A stretch of DNA of 64,000 nt from Vitis vinifera (GCF_030704535.1 NC_081808.1:15588001-15652000), one strand, 5' to 3'. Shown: positions 21,540-35,574, counted from the stretch's first letter. Notes: generated by a model from the sequence alone, not told the origin. Translations and numbers: made by a program.

Positions 21540-22445
21540 GTATTAACCTTTAGGTTTGGATGTTCTAAAACCTTAAATTCAAAGTGTTGAAGACAACCTT
21601 GAAGTTATTGGAAGTCTTGTAAACTCACGATCTTCTGCTAAATGACTTAACTTTGTTTTGGCACACTTTCGATGAGGAGAAAAAAAAGGGTGAAAGCTAT
21701 CTTTCTCTATTTCTCTCTAGATGGTGGAAGACAAAAGTGATGGAAACCCTCACTCCTATGGGGAATTTATAGGGTTCCTAACTAGGTTTAAGTGACTTGA
21801 GCCTACATGGGCTTAAGTCACTTAATCTAGCTCAAATTCGATCATAATTTATTAATTAACCTAATATGACCTACTAATTAATCAATTAGCCTAATCTAAA
21901 GACCTTGTTCACTTAACCTTATGCAATCTTATGTAATTACCAAAACACCCTTATACACAAAAATGAACCTAAAGCTAATTCGACCTTCATAATCCAAACC
22001 AACAAGGTATATGAGCTCAGAATGGGGATCACTAGGACCTATAAGAGTACTGGCCCATTTAGAATCCAATTTTGAAGTTGATTCAACATCCCACTATAGA
22101 GAATCAATTGAACTCTAATATCTTATATATGTAAATAACAACAAGACACTATGTGCTCAGGTTTGTGACTTGCTACCCATTGCATTCAGTATCTTCATGA
22201 ACTAGTGTTTGCAGTTTAACAAGGTGAAAGCTATACCTCTATTGTCCTTGAGTTACAGATCCTCCTTTGTGTGTTCAATTGACATGTCTAAGCTCTTAAA
22301 GAGCTTATGTTAAGTTCCACTTAAGGAACTACCATGACCATCGTGTCCATGAACATGCCTAATTAGGATCACCCAAAGGGATACTCTATCTCAATCCCAT
22401 GAGATATCATGCATGATGCCTTTATTAAGAATAACTATTATTATT
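21540..22445 (-). mobile_element. Second, truncated copy of the same LTR family
   Basis: Matches much of 19150-19950 in the same orientation: both contain ggggaatttatagggtt (19283 and 21760), aatccaattttgaagttgatt (19565 and 22069) and cccatgagatatcat-type phrases. Homology ends near 22445, so the roughly 540 bp that follow in the other copy are missing here. It is adjacent to the N-terminal end of the MULE relic. Confidence 0.6.
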
Positions 22446-24660
22446 AGGGTCAATCTTAGATTGTGGTGCACTTTTAGCATATGTTTCCCTAACTTAGGTT
22501 CTTTTTGCTCTGTGAATTGCTAAGTAGGTTGTAAATGCATCAAAAATGCTTTAATCCTACATAAAATATCACAAAATGAATCAAAATAATTTTTTCTAAG
22601 GCACTAACATAAAAAATGAAGCATTGGATATGAGTGCTTCAAACACACTAAAATAAACTCTTTAGAGCCAGAGAGAGGCATAGTTCATGCAAGAATGATA
22701 AGGTAAGAATCAAAAGTATCCTACTTGGCTAGTGCTCTATTTATAGTTTTCTTGTTTCCTGATCTTGTTTTTCCCTTAAATCTTTTTAAGGAACTCTTAC
22801 TTGCTTTCAAGAGTTCAACTAGCTTCAAACTTTGAGGATTATCTTCTTCAGGTTTATATTTGCCTTTGGATTGTGAGACTACTGATCATTTTACATATTA
22901 TTGTTAATTCTGTTTCCTTTATATTCAGAGATGGGGTTAGTGAGGGCATGTTTGAGATGGTGTTGCTGAAAGGAATGAATGTCATAAAAAAGATGAAGGT
23001 TTTAGTTAAGACTTAAAAAACATATAATATTGTTGTACAAGGTTCATGTGACTTCTATACATATTTTGCAAGGTTGATTGAGAAAATAATTGTTGCTTGT
23101 TTTCTAGAGAAAATTGGAAACAAACTCATTTGTTCAAATTATGACCATTATTCTGAACATAGCCACGAGCTGTAGATATTGGAAAAGAGAAAACGGAGAA
23201 AATCATGAAGTTTAAATTTCCATATCGATAAGTAACGAGAAATGCTAAATCTAAGTTTAGAAAGAAATTTTTAAAAAAATTATAGTTTTAATATTTATAA
23301 TAAACTTAAAAACTAGTATTTTTGAAGTTGTAGCTATCATTTGGTAGTGGTGGTGGTGTTGTAGTTCTCCAACTTCAAAGCTAATATTTTTGCCTTTATT
23401 TATTTTTATTTTTAGGGTTTTTTTTTGTTGTTTGCATTTGTGGAGAGGAAAAAAGACAGTTTTTTTTATTTTTATTTTTTTTTATTGTTGGATTAGATTT
23501 GAATGAGTTAGCTCTAGGACCATTCAACGAGTCCTTGATCTCTTCTTTGAGTAAACTTTTTTCTTCACTTTGTGATTTCTCAATGTATGAATGATTATTC
23601 ATTGTTGTGATTGTGTATACCACCTTGTCACAATTCTATTCCCTTTATCTCAATCCACTTTTTAGAAGTTAAGGGTCAAGAACTTGAGATAGGAATTATC
23701 CTTGGCAAAGAAATGCACCTTAAAATTAAAAAAAGACCAAGATGTGTGACATTCTATATGTGACTATTGCAACCGACTTTAAGTCACTTCTTATGCTACA
23801 CTATGAAATGAAGATTTTTATTTTTAATAACCAATTTTGATTTCATTTTGGGCATCTTTCAAGTTCATTATTCAATTATCTATTATCTTTTTATCATTAA
23901 TGAAACTAAAAAACTGGGATAAAATGAAATTTATATTGATCATGCAACCCATTATACCTGCTTTTGGAATAAAGGCACCATAAGTAGGAAACCTTGGACA
24001 CATTACACAAATTTCTAATAAGCTTGTTCAGTCGGGAAGCAACAATAGTTGCATTCAAGCCTTTATCCAAGTTGGCAATAAAATACAAAGAAGGTTTCAA
24101 GTTCAAGCTCCTCTAGTGAGTCTATGTGGTGTTTATTTTTACTTTTTATGGTCTTTGAATTTTTCAATTCACTCATTTTCGGAGATACCCAGATGAAATT
24201 CTTATTGAATGTGCTATTTTTTGTGGGAATTTTTGGAATTTTGGGAGCTTGTGCTTGTGAAGATTGAGTGGGTTTCTTTCTTATAGGTACCCTTGCTCTA
24301 GCATCTTCTTTTACAAAAGCATGAGACTCTTCTTCATCCAATGATAATTGAATTCACTAGCATATTTTGTGAGTTTCAAGAATTTGTATTTTCCATATGA
24401 ATGTTTAGATGTCTTTGGTTGACTATAGTGGTAAATTGGTTTCAATTTGTAAAGATGAATGTTTCTTCTATCCATGGCTTGAATTTTTCAACTTATGTTT
24501 TTGTAAAGAACCATGCATACATGAACTACAACTCACTTTTTTTTTAATCTTTTGGAGTTTCTTCATTTTCACTGAATTATTTACATTCAATGAGTGATAT
24601 GGGCTTTAAAATTGATTCATGTGGATTGGATGAGGTTTAAAAATTATTTTTTTTTATAAA
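22446..24660. other. Intergenic, no gene recognised
   Basis: Several short open frames (22801-23016 plus, 23396-23623 minus, 23906-24341 minus, 24409-24597 plus) have no motif I can assign. The two overlapping minus-strand frames at 23906-24341 are in different phases and might be a broken gene fragment, but no family is recognised. Confidence 0.4.
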
Positions 24661-25257
24661 AAAAAGTGTCCTCTGGAGGTGGCCAAAATCAAACCCGTGA
24701 TTGAATGTGTATGTATGTGTGTATATATGTATATATGGATGACCTTATAGAGGCAACCAAAACCAAGACCATCACTAAAAGTACTCTATGGAGGTGGCTA
24801 AAACCAAAACCACCATTATATGTGACCTATGGAGGTGACTTGGAATGAAAACCACCATTGAATATAATCTATAGAGGTGGTGACATAAAACCCCCCACTA
24901 AATAAGACCTATAGAGGCAATTAGAACCAAAACCCCCATTAAAAGTTCTCTATGGAGGTGGCCAAAACCAAAACCCCCATTGAAAGTTCTCTATGTGGGC
25001 AACCACATACATAACCACCGATGAATGTTTGATATTTTGTAGTATGAAAAACACACCTACAACTATATACTTCCCTTATTCAAGTAATTATAATAGGGGA
25101 AAAGGTTCATGGCTACATAAACCTTTTGTTTGTACCACCTATTAAGACGCTTTGTTGTGGCCACATTTTATTGCAACAATAAGGTATGATGGCAACAATT
25201 TTATCTATAGGCGCGAGTCTTGACCGCCTCTATAGGCACCACTTCTTGTAATGCCTT
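24660..25257. mobile_element. CACTA-like (En/Spm) terminal region with subterminal repeats
   Basis: About six to eight imperfect units of roughly 55-60 bp, each with a phrase like ctatggaggtggccaaaaccaaaacc, are followed by a non-repetitive stretch and then cgcctctataggcaccacttcttgtaatg (about 25219-25250). The last 12 bases resemble the inverted CACTA terminus CTTCTTGTAGTG with one change. Subterminal motif arrays plus such an end are typical of CACTA elements. The opposite terminus was not found, so this is a fragment or a non-autonomous derivative. Confidence 0.55.
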
Positions 25258-27720
25258 AAAATCACCTTAAATTGAATACCTTTGTTTTGTTTAAGATGTA
25301 GAAAAGACTTGTTACCTTGTAAAGGATCAACTCTTGGATCTCCAAGTTATTAAAAGTAGTAGAAGGATATAAGAGCAAATAATGATTAGCGTTGTCAAAC
25401 ACTATATATAGAAATAATGTTTCCTTCAAATTTTTATTATTTAACACTCTTAAATAATATGTATGAAAATAATATGATATTTTTTAAAATTATAAGATAA
25501 TAAGATATACAACTTTTAACATGTAGATAAAATTAAATATTGTAAGTTTTCTTTCATCCTAAATATATCTTCATACTAAAATATTATACTTGTTTTATTT
25601 AATAAAATTTAAAATATTAATATATTTATATTTAACCTTATAATTTAATTTGATATAAAATTGAAATATTTTTTAATCTTATTTTTTTATAAATAATTTT
25701 AATTTTGTATAAAATATAAATTATATATTTATTATATCACTGATTTGATCAAAGTTTTAACTACCAGTTCGACCATTAAACCATGAATAAATAACTTTTT
25801 TTGATTCGGTTCAGTTCTAAAAAAATGATCATGGTTACTCATAATAATTATATTAGGTTAATCTTCATTCTTTCAAACATAAATCTAAAGTCATTAATTT
25901 AGATAAACCTACCTAAGACATAAACTCATATAAAATCAACCTCACGCAACCTAGATTAAAGTCCTCCCAAATTTGCCATTAAAGAAAGAAATATTTTTAA
26001 GTTGAAAAGAAGTGAATTGGAGACTTGTGGAAAATTCTTGTTTCTCACTCTTGATCATTATGCACTTATTATACCTTCTCCTTATTTTTTTTTTATTTGG
26101 ACCAACTTTTAGGCTCTACCAAATTTTTACTTTTATTTTTAAATAAAAGGTCATGTAAAATGGTGAAATTACCCTTTTCTTCACCCTCAATTTAAATTCA
26201 CCCTAGTTTTAATTCTTCATTTGTTTCTTATTTCTCTTTCCTATCTTTTTCCTTCCTCTAACTTATTTTCTTTCTTCCCCTTCACTAAAAATTCAAAAAG
26301 AAAAAAAAGAAAAGGAAAAAGACAAAAAGAGCATGAAAAAAAAGAGCAACTACATATGCCGATAGACTATGACTACAAATTGTACTAGTGGCTATGGTTG
26401 CTCCCTTTTTTTATTTTTTATTTATTTTTGAATTTGAAGTGTGTAAGAAGATAGGATGAAAGAGAAGGGAAAAAAAGGCAAGGGAAAGGAAAGGAAAGGG
26501 AAGGGAAGGATTAAGGTTAGGATTTTCTAGTTTGTAGTTGTGGATTAAGATTGGAGAAGGTAATTTCATCATTTTTTGTTCTTATTTATATTTTAAAAAA
26601 TGGATGAGGTCTAAAGGGGGTTAACATGGTGTTGAAAGATATTGAATTTTCTTTGATTCTTACTAAAGGAAATATAAAAAGGCACTCTATTAAGACCTTT
26701 TTGGTACTATAGTTGTATCTTAGGAAAAAAAACTTGAGAAAATAAAAGTACAAGGAAACTTGTAGATAATAAAACAAATTGCTTTCAAATAGTACAATTT
26801 ACAAATGCAAATTCTTTCAATTCCTGCTCCTCCCAATTCTCCTTTCCAAATAATGAGCCTCACAAGGTTTGGGCTAATAATTTGTTAAAATGGATGAAAT
26901 ACTTCTCATCTATGTGAATTTATCCATTCTCATGTTTTTGTTTTAAGAGTAATCCATTTTTGACATAAATGTCATTGACTATTTTTAGTATTTATAATAT
27001 GTTTTAAAAGAAATTGTTATTTTTACAAGAAAACAATAAGAACATTTTTTGTTAAAATGAGACCAAAAAATGATGAAAGGTTTTATATTTATAAAATTGG
27101 GTTTTCAATGACCATTTTAATCAAATAATCCTAATTTCTTTTCACTCTAAATTCTATAACATTGAAGGAGTATCGATCATATTAAAGTTTTATATCTTCG
27201 TCACATTATTCGTATTCTTATCACTTTTTTTGTTATACCTTGACCATATCCATTGTATCTTAGCAACTTATTTCGTATTTTAGTTATGTACATTCTTTTC
27301 TCTAGTTTTAAACCTTTAATCATATTTTTCATATCTCAATCAAATTCATATTTTACACATGTTCAAGTAAAGCTAAAATTGCGCATTCAACTTTGTCCAA
27401 CAAATGTTTTTCCTGCTCCCAAATTCTCCCATCCCAAAGTGAAGCATTTATAAACTAAACATGCTTTCCAATATACTTCATTTAGGATAGTCACCAAGCA
27501 ACTCTGAGGAGGAATCTTAACCTCAAATAAAAATTTACAGATAATTGATGGTGGACAGCCTTAACCAAATGAAAAAAAAAAAAAAAAAAGAGGACAACAT
27601 ACAAGAAGAGATTAAAAGCTTACATGAGAGTCACTCCATGGAGGGTTGAGTACATCTATTGGTTTCACATGAGACTCTATTGTATCATTCTGTTGAGACT
27701 CTCCTTTCAAAGAACCTATA
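25258..27720. other. AT-rich intergenic DNA
   Basis: No gene recognised. A purine-rich run occurs at 26290-26340 and a GGAAA/GGGAA-type run at 26460-26510. Nothing else stands out. Confidence 0.5.
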
Positions 27721-28045
27721 GGTTATGTTTGGTTCTCAGAAAATTTGAAGGAAAATGAAAAGGAAAAAAAATACAAAGGAAAAATAGAAAGAAAGAAAAA
27801 ATGAAGGAAAATAAAAAAATAGATTAAAAGTTTATAAATTATTTTTTTTGTTACTTCAAACTTATTTTATTTATTTTAACTCATCAATATAAAGATTAAA
27901 TAATTTAAAAATACATAATTTTTTAATTAGTTTTAATTATATTTGATTTTCTTTGATATTTTCATAAGATAATCAAACATGAAAAAATAATTTTTCTTTA
28001 CATTTTTTTTCTTTCCTTAGTATTTTCCGGGAACCAAACATAACC
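27721..28045. mobile_element. MITE, family C, intact 15-bp terminal inverted repeats
   Basis: Begins GGTTATGTTTGGTTC (27721-27735) and ends with its exact reverse complement (28031-28045); 325 bp long, A/T-rich, no coding capacity. A truncated copy of the same family lies at 37511-37675 and an inverted, worn copy near 63110-63410. A clear target-site duplication was not identified, so the superfamily is undecided. Confidence 0.75.
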
Positions 28046-31000
28046 ATAAAAAAAAGAGTTGGTATTCCAACATGATTAACCATAATATGAACCCATGGAA
28101 ACATGCATACATGAAAATTTTCTTTTCAATAAAATATATTTATAAAAAGAAAACAATATCTTCAACCTTCATTTCTCAATTTCTACTTTGGCTCAAAACC
28201 ATGACAGCCTAGAGCTAATGTTAACATAATTTAAATAACCATTACAAAATTCTGTTTAGCCTTGTTTTATACACATAATATTCAGATACAAACATGTAGA
28301 AACTTTATGTATTCTCCCAAATTAAGTTTTCTTAAAAAAAAAAAAAAAAGTTGAACACAAAACACCTACTTTTTCTCATATTCTCTTTCAACCTCTCTCC
28401 CAAAGAAAAGGCAGAATAAGATTAAATAAATAAATAGAACATGACAAAAAAGAAGCAGCCCCTTGATAATAGGTTCCTCGCTGGAAATATGAAGTATGGT
28501 ACAAATATGCTTAGCTAATGTAATGATAATCCAACAATTCATTATCTCCAAATGGCAATCATTTCTACAAGGGATTTGAGTCCTCAAAATATATTAACAC
28601 TTAAATTGAGGTAGGTGAGGTTGTTGTCTGCCTACCAAGAAAAGAGGGGAATCAATTTTCCTACCATCACCAGTTGAATAATTATTAATTAATAGCCGAA
28701 AAAGGTTGGAGTGTTTGACTTCCACCATTTAAAGTGAACCTTACAGCCCTGTTTGGCTGTCCCTCTCTTGACAAGGATCTAATTTCCAAACAACTTCCTA
28801 ATAATTTGTTTTTCACTTTTTTTCATTTTTAGTTTACTACCTTGGATTCCAAAAGAAACAACTGAAGGAAAAATAGTGAATAATCCCTAGTGGCTCCAGT
28901 ACATGTTTGGAATGCAAGAAAATACTATCAGTACAACTTCATGCTTAATTGTTCTTAAATGCTAGGGTTTTTAAAGTTTGGGAATTATTTCTTTTGTCAG
29001 ACTATTTGATGCAATTGTAACTTCTAACGAACCTTTTTTTTTTGACATAATTTATATATATAAAATGTTTATTGCTAAACAGGAATAGAACCTACAGAAT
29101 GATCTTCGTAATCCCCCATCAAGCCATCTTTGGAAAATAGTTAACCAAAGGGGTAGGCCCACATTGAGATGCTCAAATGTGACTTTGCATATACAAAAAC
29201 AACTATAGCCAATTTATTAATGAAGGGGGCGGGGCCAAAAGTTCATGCATGGGAATATTAATCTTCCCAATTCATGCAGGTGATATTACAGTGCATCATC
29301 TATGATGTTTTCCCCCAATATGTTTCTTTTGTCGATAATGAAAAAAAGTTTTCCTTGAGTGATTACAGCTATGAATTTGGAATTAAATATGGTCTAACCA
29401 GAGTTGATGTGAACTTTGGGTCCATGTATCTCTATGGTGTAACTTAACCACAAAGTTTGTCGAGTCTTAAGTCGAGCCCAAACCCTAAGATATAAGCACT
29501 ATTTATTTCGATTCCAAAATATGGTTGTGGTTTACATCAATTAGGTCACAATCATATATAACGTTCAATCAACATACATCCTGTTGGTGCACAACCTTTC
29601 TGCCACCCAACCCGAGCAAGTAGGCTGACCCACGGGTTGGCCATCTTCTATGGTCTGTACCCGTCCACATCCATGTCAATGCAAGTTTCATTCATTCAAA
29701 TGCTTGTCACCTTTCCGCCCTTTTCTTCTCTCATTATCAAATAAAATCAGTTCTTAATCCAAAATTATAAAGAAAATGACATGATAGGTACCCTATATAT
29801 ATGATCATAATATTCCCACAGAAATTTCAAAACATTTGATCCATGATCAATAAAAAATATTGTTAATTTCTGCTTTGTTGTTGAATACGTTGATCATAGG
29901 TGGGGAAGAAAATATTCTCAACTAGGTACTACATGATAACCATGTCCATATTGTCTTTGAACCACACAAAAAGAAAATGTGGAAAATCAATCATACTGTA
30001 AACAAATTTGCATGCAAGGCATTGGTGATTGCATGGTCAATTCAATTGAATCTTGAATTCAACTCCCTAAAAGGTTCATATTCAGATGTTGGAAATTTTC
30101 CAATTAATGAAACTTTGAACAAGTACATATTCAGAATTAATCTCAATCATATGAACATATAACCCTAATTCAAGTGACAGAAAAAAAAAAAAAAAAAAAT
30201 CCCTCTCTTAGACAGTTTTTGTCCTTTTGTTATTCATTACCTGTCCTATTTCTCAGTGTGAAGACAAGAAATGGCATGGACATGATCCATGCTCGTCAGT
30301 CTATGTACTAAAGCCTGCAGTTTAACCATATAGATGTAAATGAAATTTCAATACCAGCAAATAAGAAGAGAAAAAAACAAACATGTTAACAATGCCAATT
30401 TCATTCATTGAATTTTGGCTAGATACGTGTTCACTGAACCAATAGTACTGAGTTCAAAGTAAAAATTTCTGTACTTACCTGCCGTAAGAAAGAAGTAAAG
30501 AACTGCTGTACTTGTCTGTGAAATACAAGATAGACGAAAAAGATGTTACATTCATTTCTTCATATCCTAGTTGTTGATGAGAATTTAAGAGCCTGAAAAT
30601 TTGGGTTCAAGTGAGAGATAGTTGAACAAGTTTGAAGACTGTTTGTTGATCAACAATGCCTGCGTGCAGCTCAGCCATTATGTTTGTTGGCAGTTTGGTG
30701 GAGAGAAAAAGGGGTGGGGGGGTGGTTTCCTTCAAGTTCCAATTTTTACAGTTTCTTTGCAGTATGGAAAAAGTTTTTGATCCTAGTAGCTATTGATTTT
30801 TGTGAATTTGGGGTTCATGGACTTTGAATTATGCCATTTACAGAACCGAGTGGAACAGATGGAGTAGGAATTTGAATTTTAAAGCTGCAATATTTCTTGC
30901 AACCAAATATAGGTGAAGGAGTAGGTTGTAAGTTGCTGTCTATTTGCTATGCCGTATATTTTGGACACAATGCTAAGTTGTCCAAGTTACCAAATCTTTT

Positions 31001-32285
31001 TTCTTATTGAAAATACAAATACTATGATTAATAAAGAACGGAATCATTGTGGAGTTAATAACTTGGGCGCATAAAATATTATTTTGAAGATGAACAAAAA
31101 TTGGTTTGAATCATATGTTGAACAGAAGTTAAAGCGTGGTTTTGAAAACGTACGAAAAGATAAGAAGAGAATTAACGAAAGTATGTTACGAAATTTGAGG
31201 ACATCTCCAGAATGTTTTCTTAATTTTTTTTTTTTTTTTTTTTTTTTAAGGTTTCTAAAAGGTTTTCCTAGTGTATTTCATAAATTTTCAAAAAGTTCCA
31301 TGCTAGCTAGTCTCAAAAGGGGTTTGAGGAATCTGGATTTCCATCTAAAACTTTCTTAATTGCCAACTGTCTATGTTGACTTCCATAAGTTAACTGCATC
31401 CTTTATTAGATTGCTTTTTTCCAAATGAATACATGAAATACAAAATGACATAAAATTTCAATTTCCATAAGCTATTATTACATTCTTTGCAGTGTGATAT
31501 TATATACATATGTATCATACATATTTGAATATATGACCATATCCTTGTATCAACTAGATGATCCAATGGGGAGGAAAGTGATGCTTGAGAGTTGTTGAAA
31601 TGGAGCCCCACCCTATTTATGTTGATCACATGGGCACCTTATTTACGGCTTTCCCATCTGCAATCTCTTGGTTAGAAGACCCTTTAGCCAAATGATACTC
31701 ATCTGTTTATTTAGTATGCATGGGAGAGTTTAATCAAATTAAAATTTGTGCTTGTGCTGCAACCCTAGTATGAAAATGACAAATTTGAATCGAAAACCCA
31801 ACATATGGAAATAGAGAAATATTTTGAAAATGTTGCATGTTTGATGAAGGGGAAAAGGATGAAAATAAAGAGACCAACCATTGATTTTTTTTTTTTCTTT
31901 TGTCCATCCATTCCTGACCTAATTGCAGAAGAAACACAATCCGAATTTAAGGAATCATCACATTTTTTACTGAACTTTGATGTGTTACAAACATTAGAGA
32001 ATATTAAAATCATCATATATTTGGTTGCATTTATGGTGACCCTAGATTAGATTTAATCGGTGGATATATCTTCAATTTTGTAGTCACCAGCATTCTCATC
32101 AAAGAAGCAGGTTTAAGTCACAAAGAAAGTTGTCATAGAACTGGCTGTATCAGATGTATATGCATTCTTATCAGCAGTGTCACGCACAACTGTAAGCCAA
32201 TGTAGAGAAAATTCAACTCTCCTACACAACCCTTCACTACAACAAACTGTAACTACTTATATCAGCTTTCATTTGTTTGGTGGGC
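28046..32285. other. Intergenic DNA upstream of the first GDSL gene
   Basis: No coding gene recognised. Poly(A) tracts occur at 28335-28350 and 30180-30200 and a T-tract at 31227-31247. The stretch 31595-31650 is similar to 38190-38240 upstream of the second GDSL gene (shared ccccaccc-atttatg-tcacatgg), so the promoter-distal region belongs to the duplicated block. Confidence 0.5.
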
Positions 32286-32467
32286 CTCTCCTCTCTCTCT
32301 CTCTCTCTCTCTCTTCAATGTTGGTAGAAAATAGTCATTAATATAGTCTCAAGTGACGACAATTCTAGATTTTATATAAACCCCTTCACCCCCCCATGTT
32401 CCTTAGTCCACAGCATCAAAGGTAGTAATTTGTTTACATAACAGAGCAGCTCTAGGTTTGCACAACC
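32286..32467 (+). promoter_or_regulatory. Core promoter and leader of GDSL gene 1
   Basis: A pure CT microsatellite (32290-32314) precedes a TATA box (TATATAAA, 32373-32380), followed by a C-rich stretch and about 87 bases to the ATG at 32468. This spacing is normal for a plant TATA promoter. Confidence 0.6.
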
Positions 32468-35070
32468 ATGTCAATGGACAGCTCAGTGGTTTTTTTCAGT
32501 TCTTGGATGATTCTAGCTCTATTGCTTGCATTAGGAACAACTGCTCCTCAAGCCCATGCTCGAGCTTTCTTTGTGTTTGGAGATTCGCTTGTTGACAGTG
32601 GCAACAATGACTACTTGGTGACGACTGCCCGTGCTGATTCTCCTCCTTATGGTATTGATTATCCAACTCACCGACCCACTGGCCGCTTCTCTAATGGCCT
32701 CAACATTCCAGACATTATCAGTTACGGTTTTCATCTATGCTGCATTTTTGTTTCGAGTGCAATCTCATTCTTGGTACTGAATGGAAAATTTGTGCCATGT
32801 TAGACTAGAATACTTGGTCATACAGATGGCATGAAATTAATTTCTAGTTTATATTAATGTTGATCGCATGTATTTTCAGGTGAACAAATCGGGGAACAAC
32901 CCACATTGCCCTACTTGAGTCCAGAGCTTACAGGAGAAAGACTACTTGTTGGTGCCAACTTTGCTTCTGCTGGAATTGGAATACTTAATGACACTGGAAT
33001 TCAGTTTGTACGTCTAATTTTTTTCTTTAAAAAAAACATCTTTGTTTATTTGTTGTCTAAAAGTATTTTTCTTACTTTTGAAAACGGTCTCATTTTTCTA
33101 TTTTATAAACTGTTTGCAGCTAAACATAATTCGAATCTACAAACAATTGGAATACTTCCAACAATACCAGCAAAGGGTGACAACTCTCATTGGAGCTGCA
33201 CAGACTGAACGACTAGTAAACCAAGCGCTCGTCCTCATTACTCTCGGTGGCAACGATTTTGTCAACAACTACTACTTGGTGCCCTTCTCAGCGAGATCTC
33301 GCCAATTCTCTCTCCCAGATTACGTTCGCTATCTCATCTCTGAGTACCGAAAAGTCCTAAGGGTAAGTATAGTTTCCTTATCACCATTGCTGGGTTTCAA
33401 TCGAGTAGGTCACATTAAGCCTATGCACATGTTTAAAGTAGTGACAATCCTGCATATCCTTCTTCATTGCCCGAGTCGCCCTCATTCATAAATGACCCGA
33501 CTAGCATCCCCCTTTTTGCTCAAGCTTTACCCGGTCCATCGTCATCAGCTTCTTATTTTGAACCAAGCCAAACACTCTTCGTCTTTCCTGAATCAGTATG
33601 GTTGACTCCAGTGATGATAGGTTGTCATCCTCTTCTTTTTAGCTAGTTACTCTCTTGCCATGGTAGCTTGTTATGTACTAGATGAAACACTTAATATTTA
33701 GCCTAGCTACCTTCCCTTCATTCAATGTGGTTAAAAGTCAATATCCTACCAACATTAATAGTAAAAATAAATTTTATGCACGACTCCCTAAACAATTAAA
33801 CCTTTTATAATAGTGCACAAATTTCTTTAATTTTAAAGAAAAATAATATATACTACGAACACATTTTTCCTCTACTTTTCAAAGCATAGGTCACCTCAAA
33901 AGCATGACCTATTAGAAAATGAGAGATAGGAAACTAATGTATATCAAGCTAGCTAACAAAATAATATTACTTGTTATGCTATGACAGAGGCTATATGAGT
34001 TGGGAGCACGAAGGGTCCTGGTGACAGGCACCGGGCCAATGGGCTGTGTTCCAGCAGAATTAGCTATGCGCAGCAGAAACGGGGAATGTGCAGTGGAACT
34101 GCAGAGGGCTGCAGATTTGTTCAACCCGCAACTCGTCCAAATGATCAATGGACTCAACAATGAAATTGGTGGAGATGTGTTTATTGCTGCAAATGCATTT
34201 AGAATGCACATGGACTTCATCAGTAACCCCGGAGCATATGGTACGTTGAACGTAGCTAGCTCCATGGCTTAATTTTTTGTTTCAATTACTTTTCCCATAT
34301 AGAGAAAGCCAAAGCAATTTCAGAAAGAGTTAAAAAGATGCAACAACACAGCCATAATAATGGCAACTGCTCTTGAGAAGTGGAAGCTAGAGGCTGATTC
34401 GGATGCTAGGACCACCATGAGTCTTTGATGGACCCTCTACCCTCTATAGTTAGAGAACCTTAGGCCCTTCCTTTCATTGCTAACATTAAAGGACTTAATA
34501 CTATATAAGCATGTGCAAACAAATACTATATAACATTAAAGGACATACCAAAACCATCTCTATTAATTAGGCCGACCCTACACAGGCCAAAACAGCCTGT
34601 AATTTGACTCTGAGCTTTTACATTTTACCATGGAAAGCATTAGTAGAGGGGCCTACTCAATTGAATACATGTACATAATTAGCTTGATCGAGCAATTCTC
34701 CCATCATCTTAAAAGTGCTGGTTCTTTTTTGTAGACACATCAACATAAGTCTATAGGTGTTCTTCATACATTAGTTAGATAATGAGACATGGTCTTATTC
34801 AAAATCTATACCAACGAGTGATGTTTGGCTTGGCTAGGGTTTGTTACATCAAAGATAGCATGTTGTGGGCAAGGACCCTACAATGGGCTAGGGCTGTGCA
34901 CCATTGCTTCCAACTTGTGCGCGAACCGAGACATATACGCGTTTTGGGATGCATTTCATCCATCAGAGAGGGCCAACAGATACATTGTGCGACAGATCCT
35001 GAGCGGCTCAACGGACTATATGCACCCCATGAATCTCAGCAACATCATGGCATTGGATTCAAGGACCTAA
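32468..35070 (+). CDS. GDSL esterase/lipase 1 (five exons)
   Basis: Secreted serine hydrolase of the plant GDSL (SGNH) family, 369 residues. Exons: 32468-32720, 32880-33007, 33120-33362, 33988-34240, 34838-35070. All introns are GT-AG and phases close exactly (1110 bases). A hydrophobic signal peptide spans about residues 1-31 (cleavage after AHA). Block [15 protein letters not shown] carries the nucleophile Ser40; block II is GANFASAG (109-116); block [10 protein letters not shown] holds Asn172; block V DAFHPSE holds Asp330 and His333. The catalytic set is complete. Wording such as [14 protein letters not shown] and CCGQGPYNG places it in the Arabidopsis LTL1/At5g33370-like clade by family knowledge, whose members act on extracellular lipid or cutin-type esters; the true substrate is unknown. 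A near-identical neighbour starts 4.4 kb downstream. ATG 32468 or 32474 could be used, the latter matching the neighbour. Confidence 0.93.
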
Positions 35071-35460
35071 TATATAGTTGTTAATCTTCCTTTAGCTTCT
35101 ATATATTTATATATGGATATAAATATGTCTTTTTATTGTCGTTTTGTGTGTTTGGATGTTAAGAAACTTGAAGTGTGATGTCTCAAAATTAAATGTATTG
35201 ACCGGTGGGCAAGCATAAGGTTAGATTCTTCATCAATAACTTGTATGGAAGCAGTTATATATATGAGCAATTTCAGTTTGTTTTTGCATGTGAGAATTTT
35301 CAACGCATCTCATCATGAATCATGTCAATTTTTTCATTCCTACACTTCACCCAAAAAAAAGAGAAAAAAAAGAAAGAAAGAGGAAATTAAGAAAATGCCC
35401 ATGCCCATTTGATATAAGGTTTCAAATAACTAATTAATGAAACAAAATATTGGCTTACAA

Positions 35461-35574
35461 TGCGTTTCATAATGATTTTATGAAGTATTTTTAACATTTT
35501 TTATGGTTATAAGATAAAAATTTTAAGTGTTAAAATGAGTATAAACACTTTCTACAATCTCTATCAAATGCACT
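35461..35574. repeat. Small MITE, family A, copy 2
   Basis: Starts tgcgtttcataatgatttta and ends aatctctatcaaatgcact, imperfect inverted ends, with internal aagtattttt and aaacactttc phrases as in the copies at 294 and 48762. Confidence 0.65.

Noticed and set aside
24063..24341. 92-residue minus-strand open frame as a host gene
   Set aside because: No recognised motif, no splice context, and it overlaps another frame at 23906-24106 in a different phase.
31084..31359. 91-residue plus-strand open frame
   Set aside because: Runs through a long T tract (Phe run) and has no recognisable domain.
33912..34265. Antisense open frame over GDSL1 exon 4
   Set aside because: Shadow of a real exon with conserved GDSL sequence on the plus strand.
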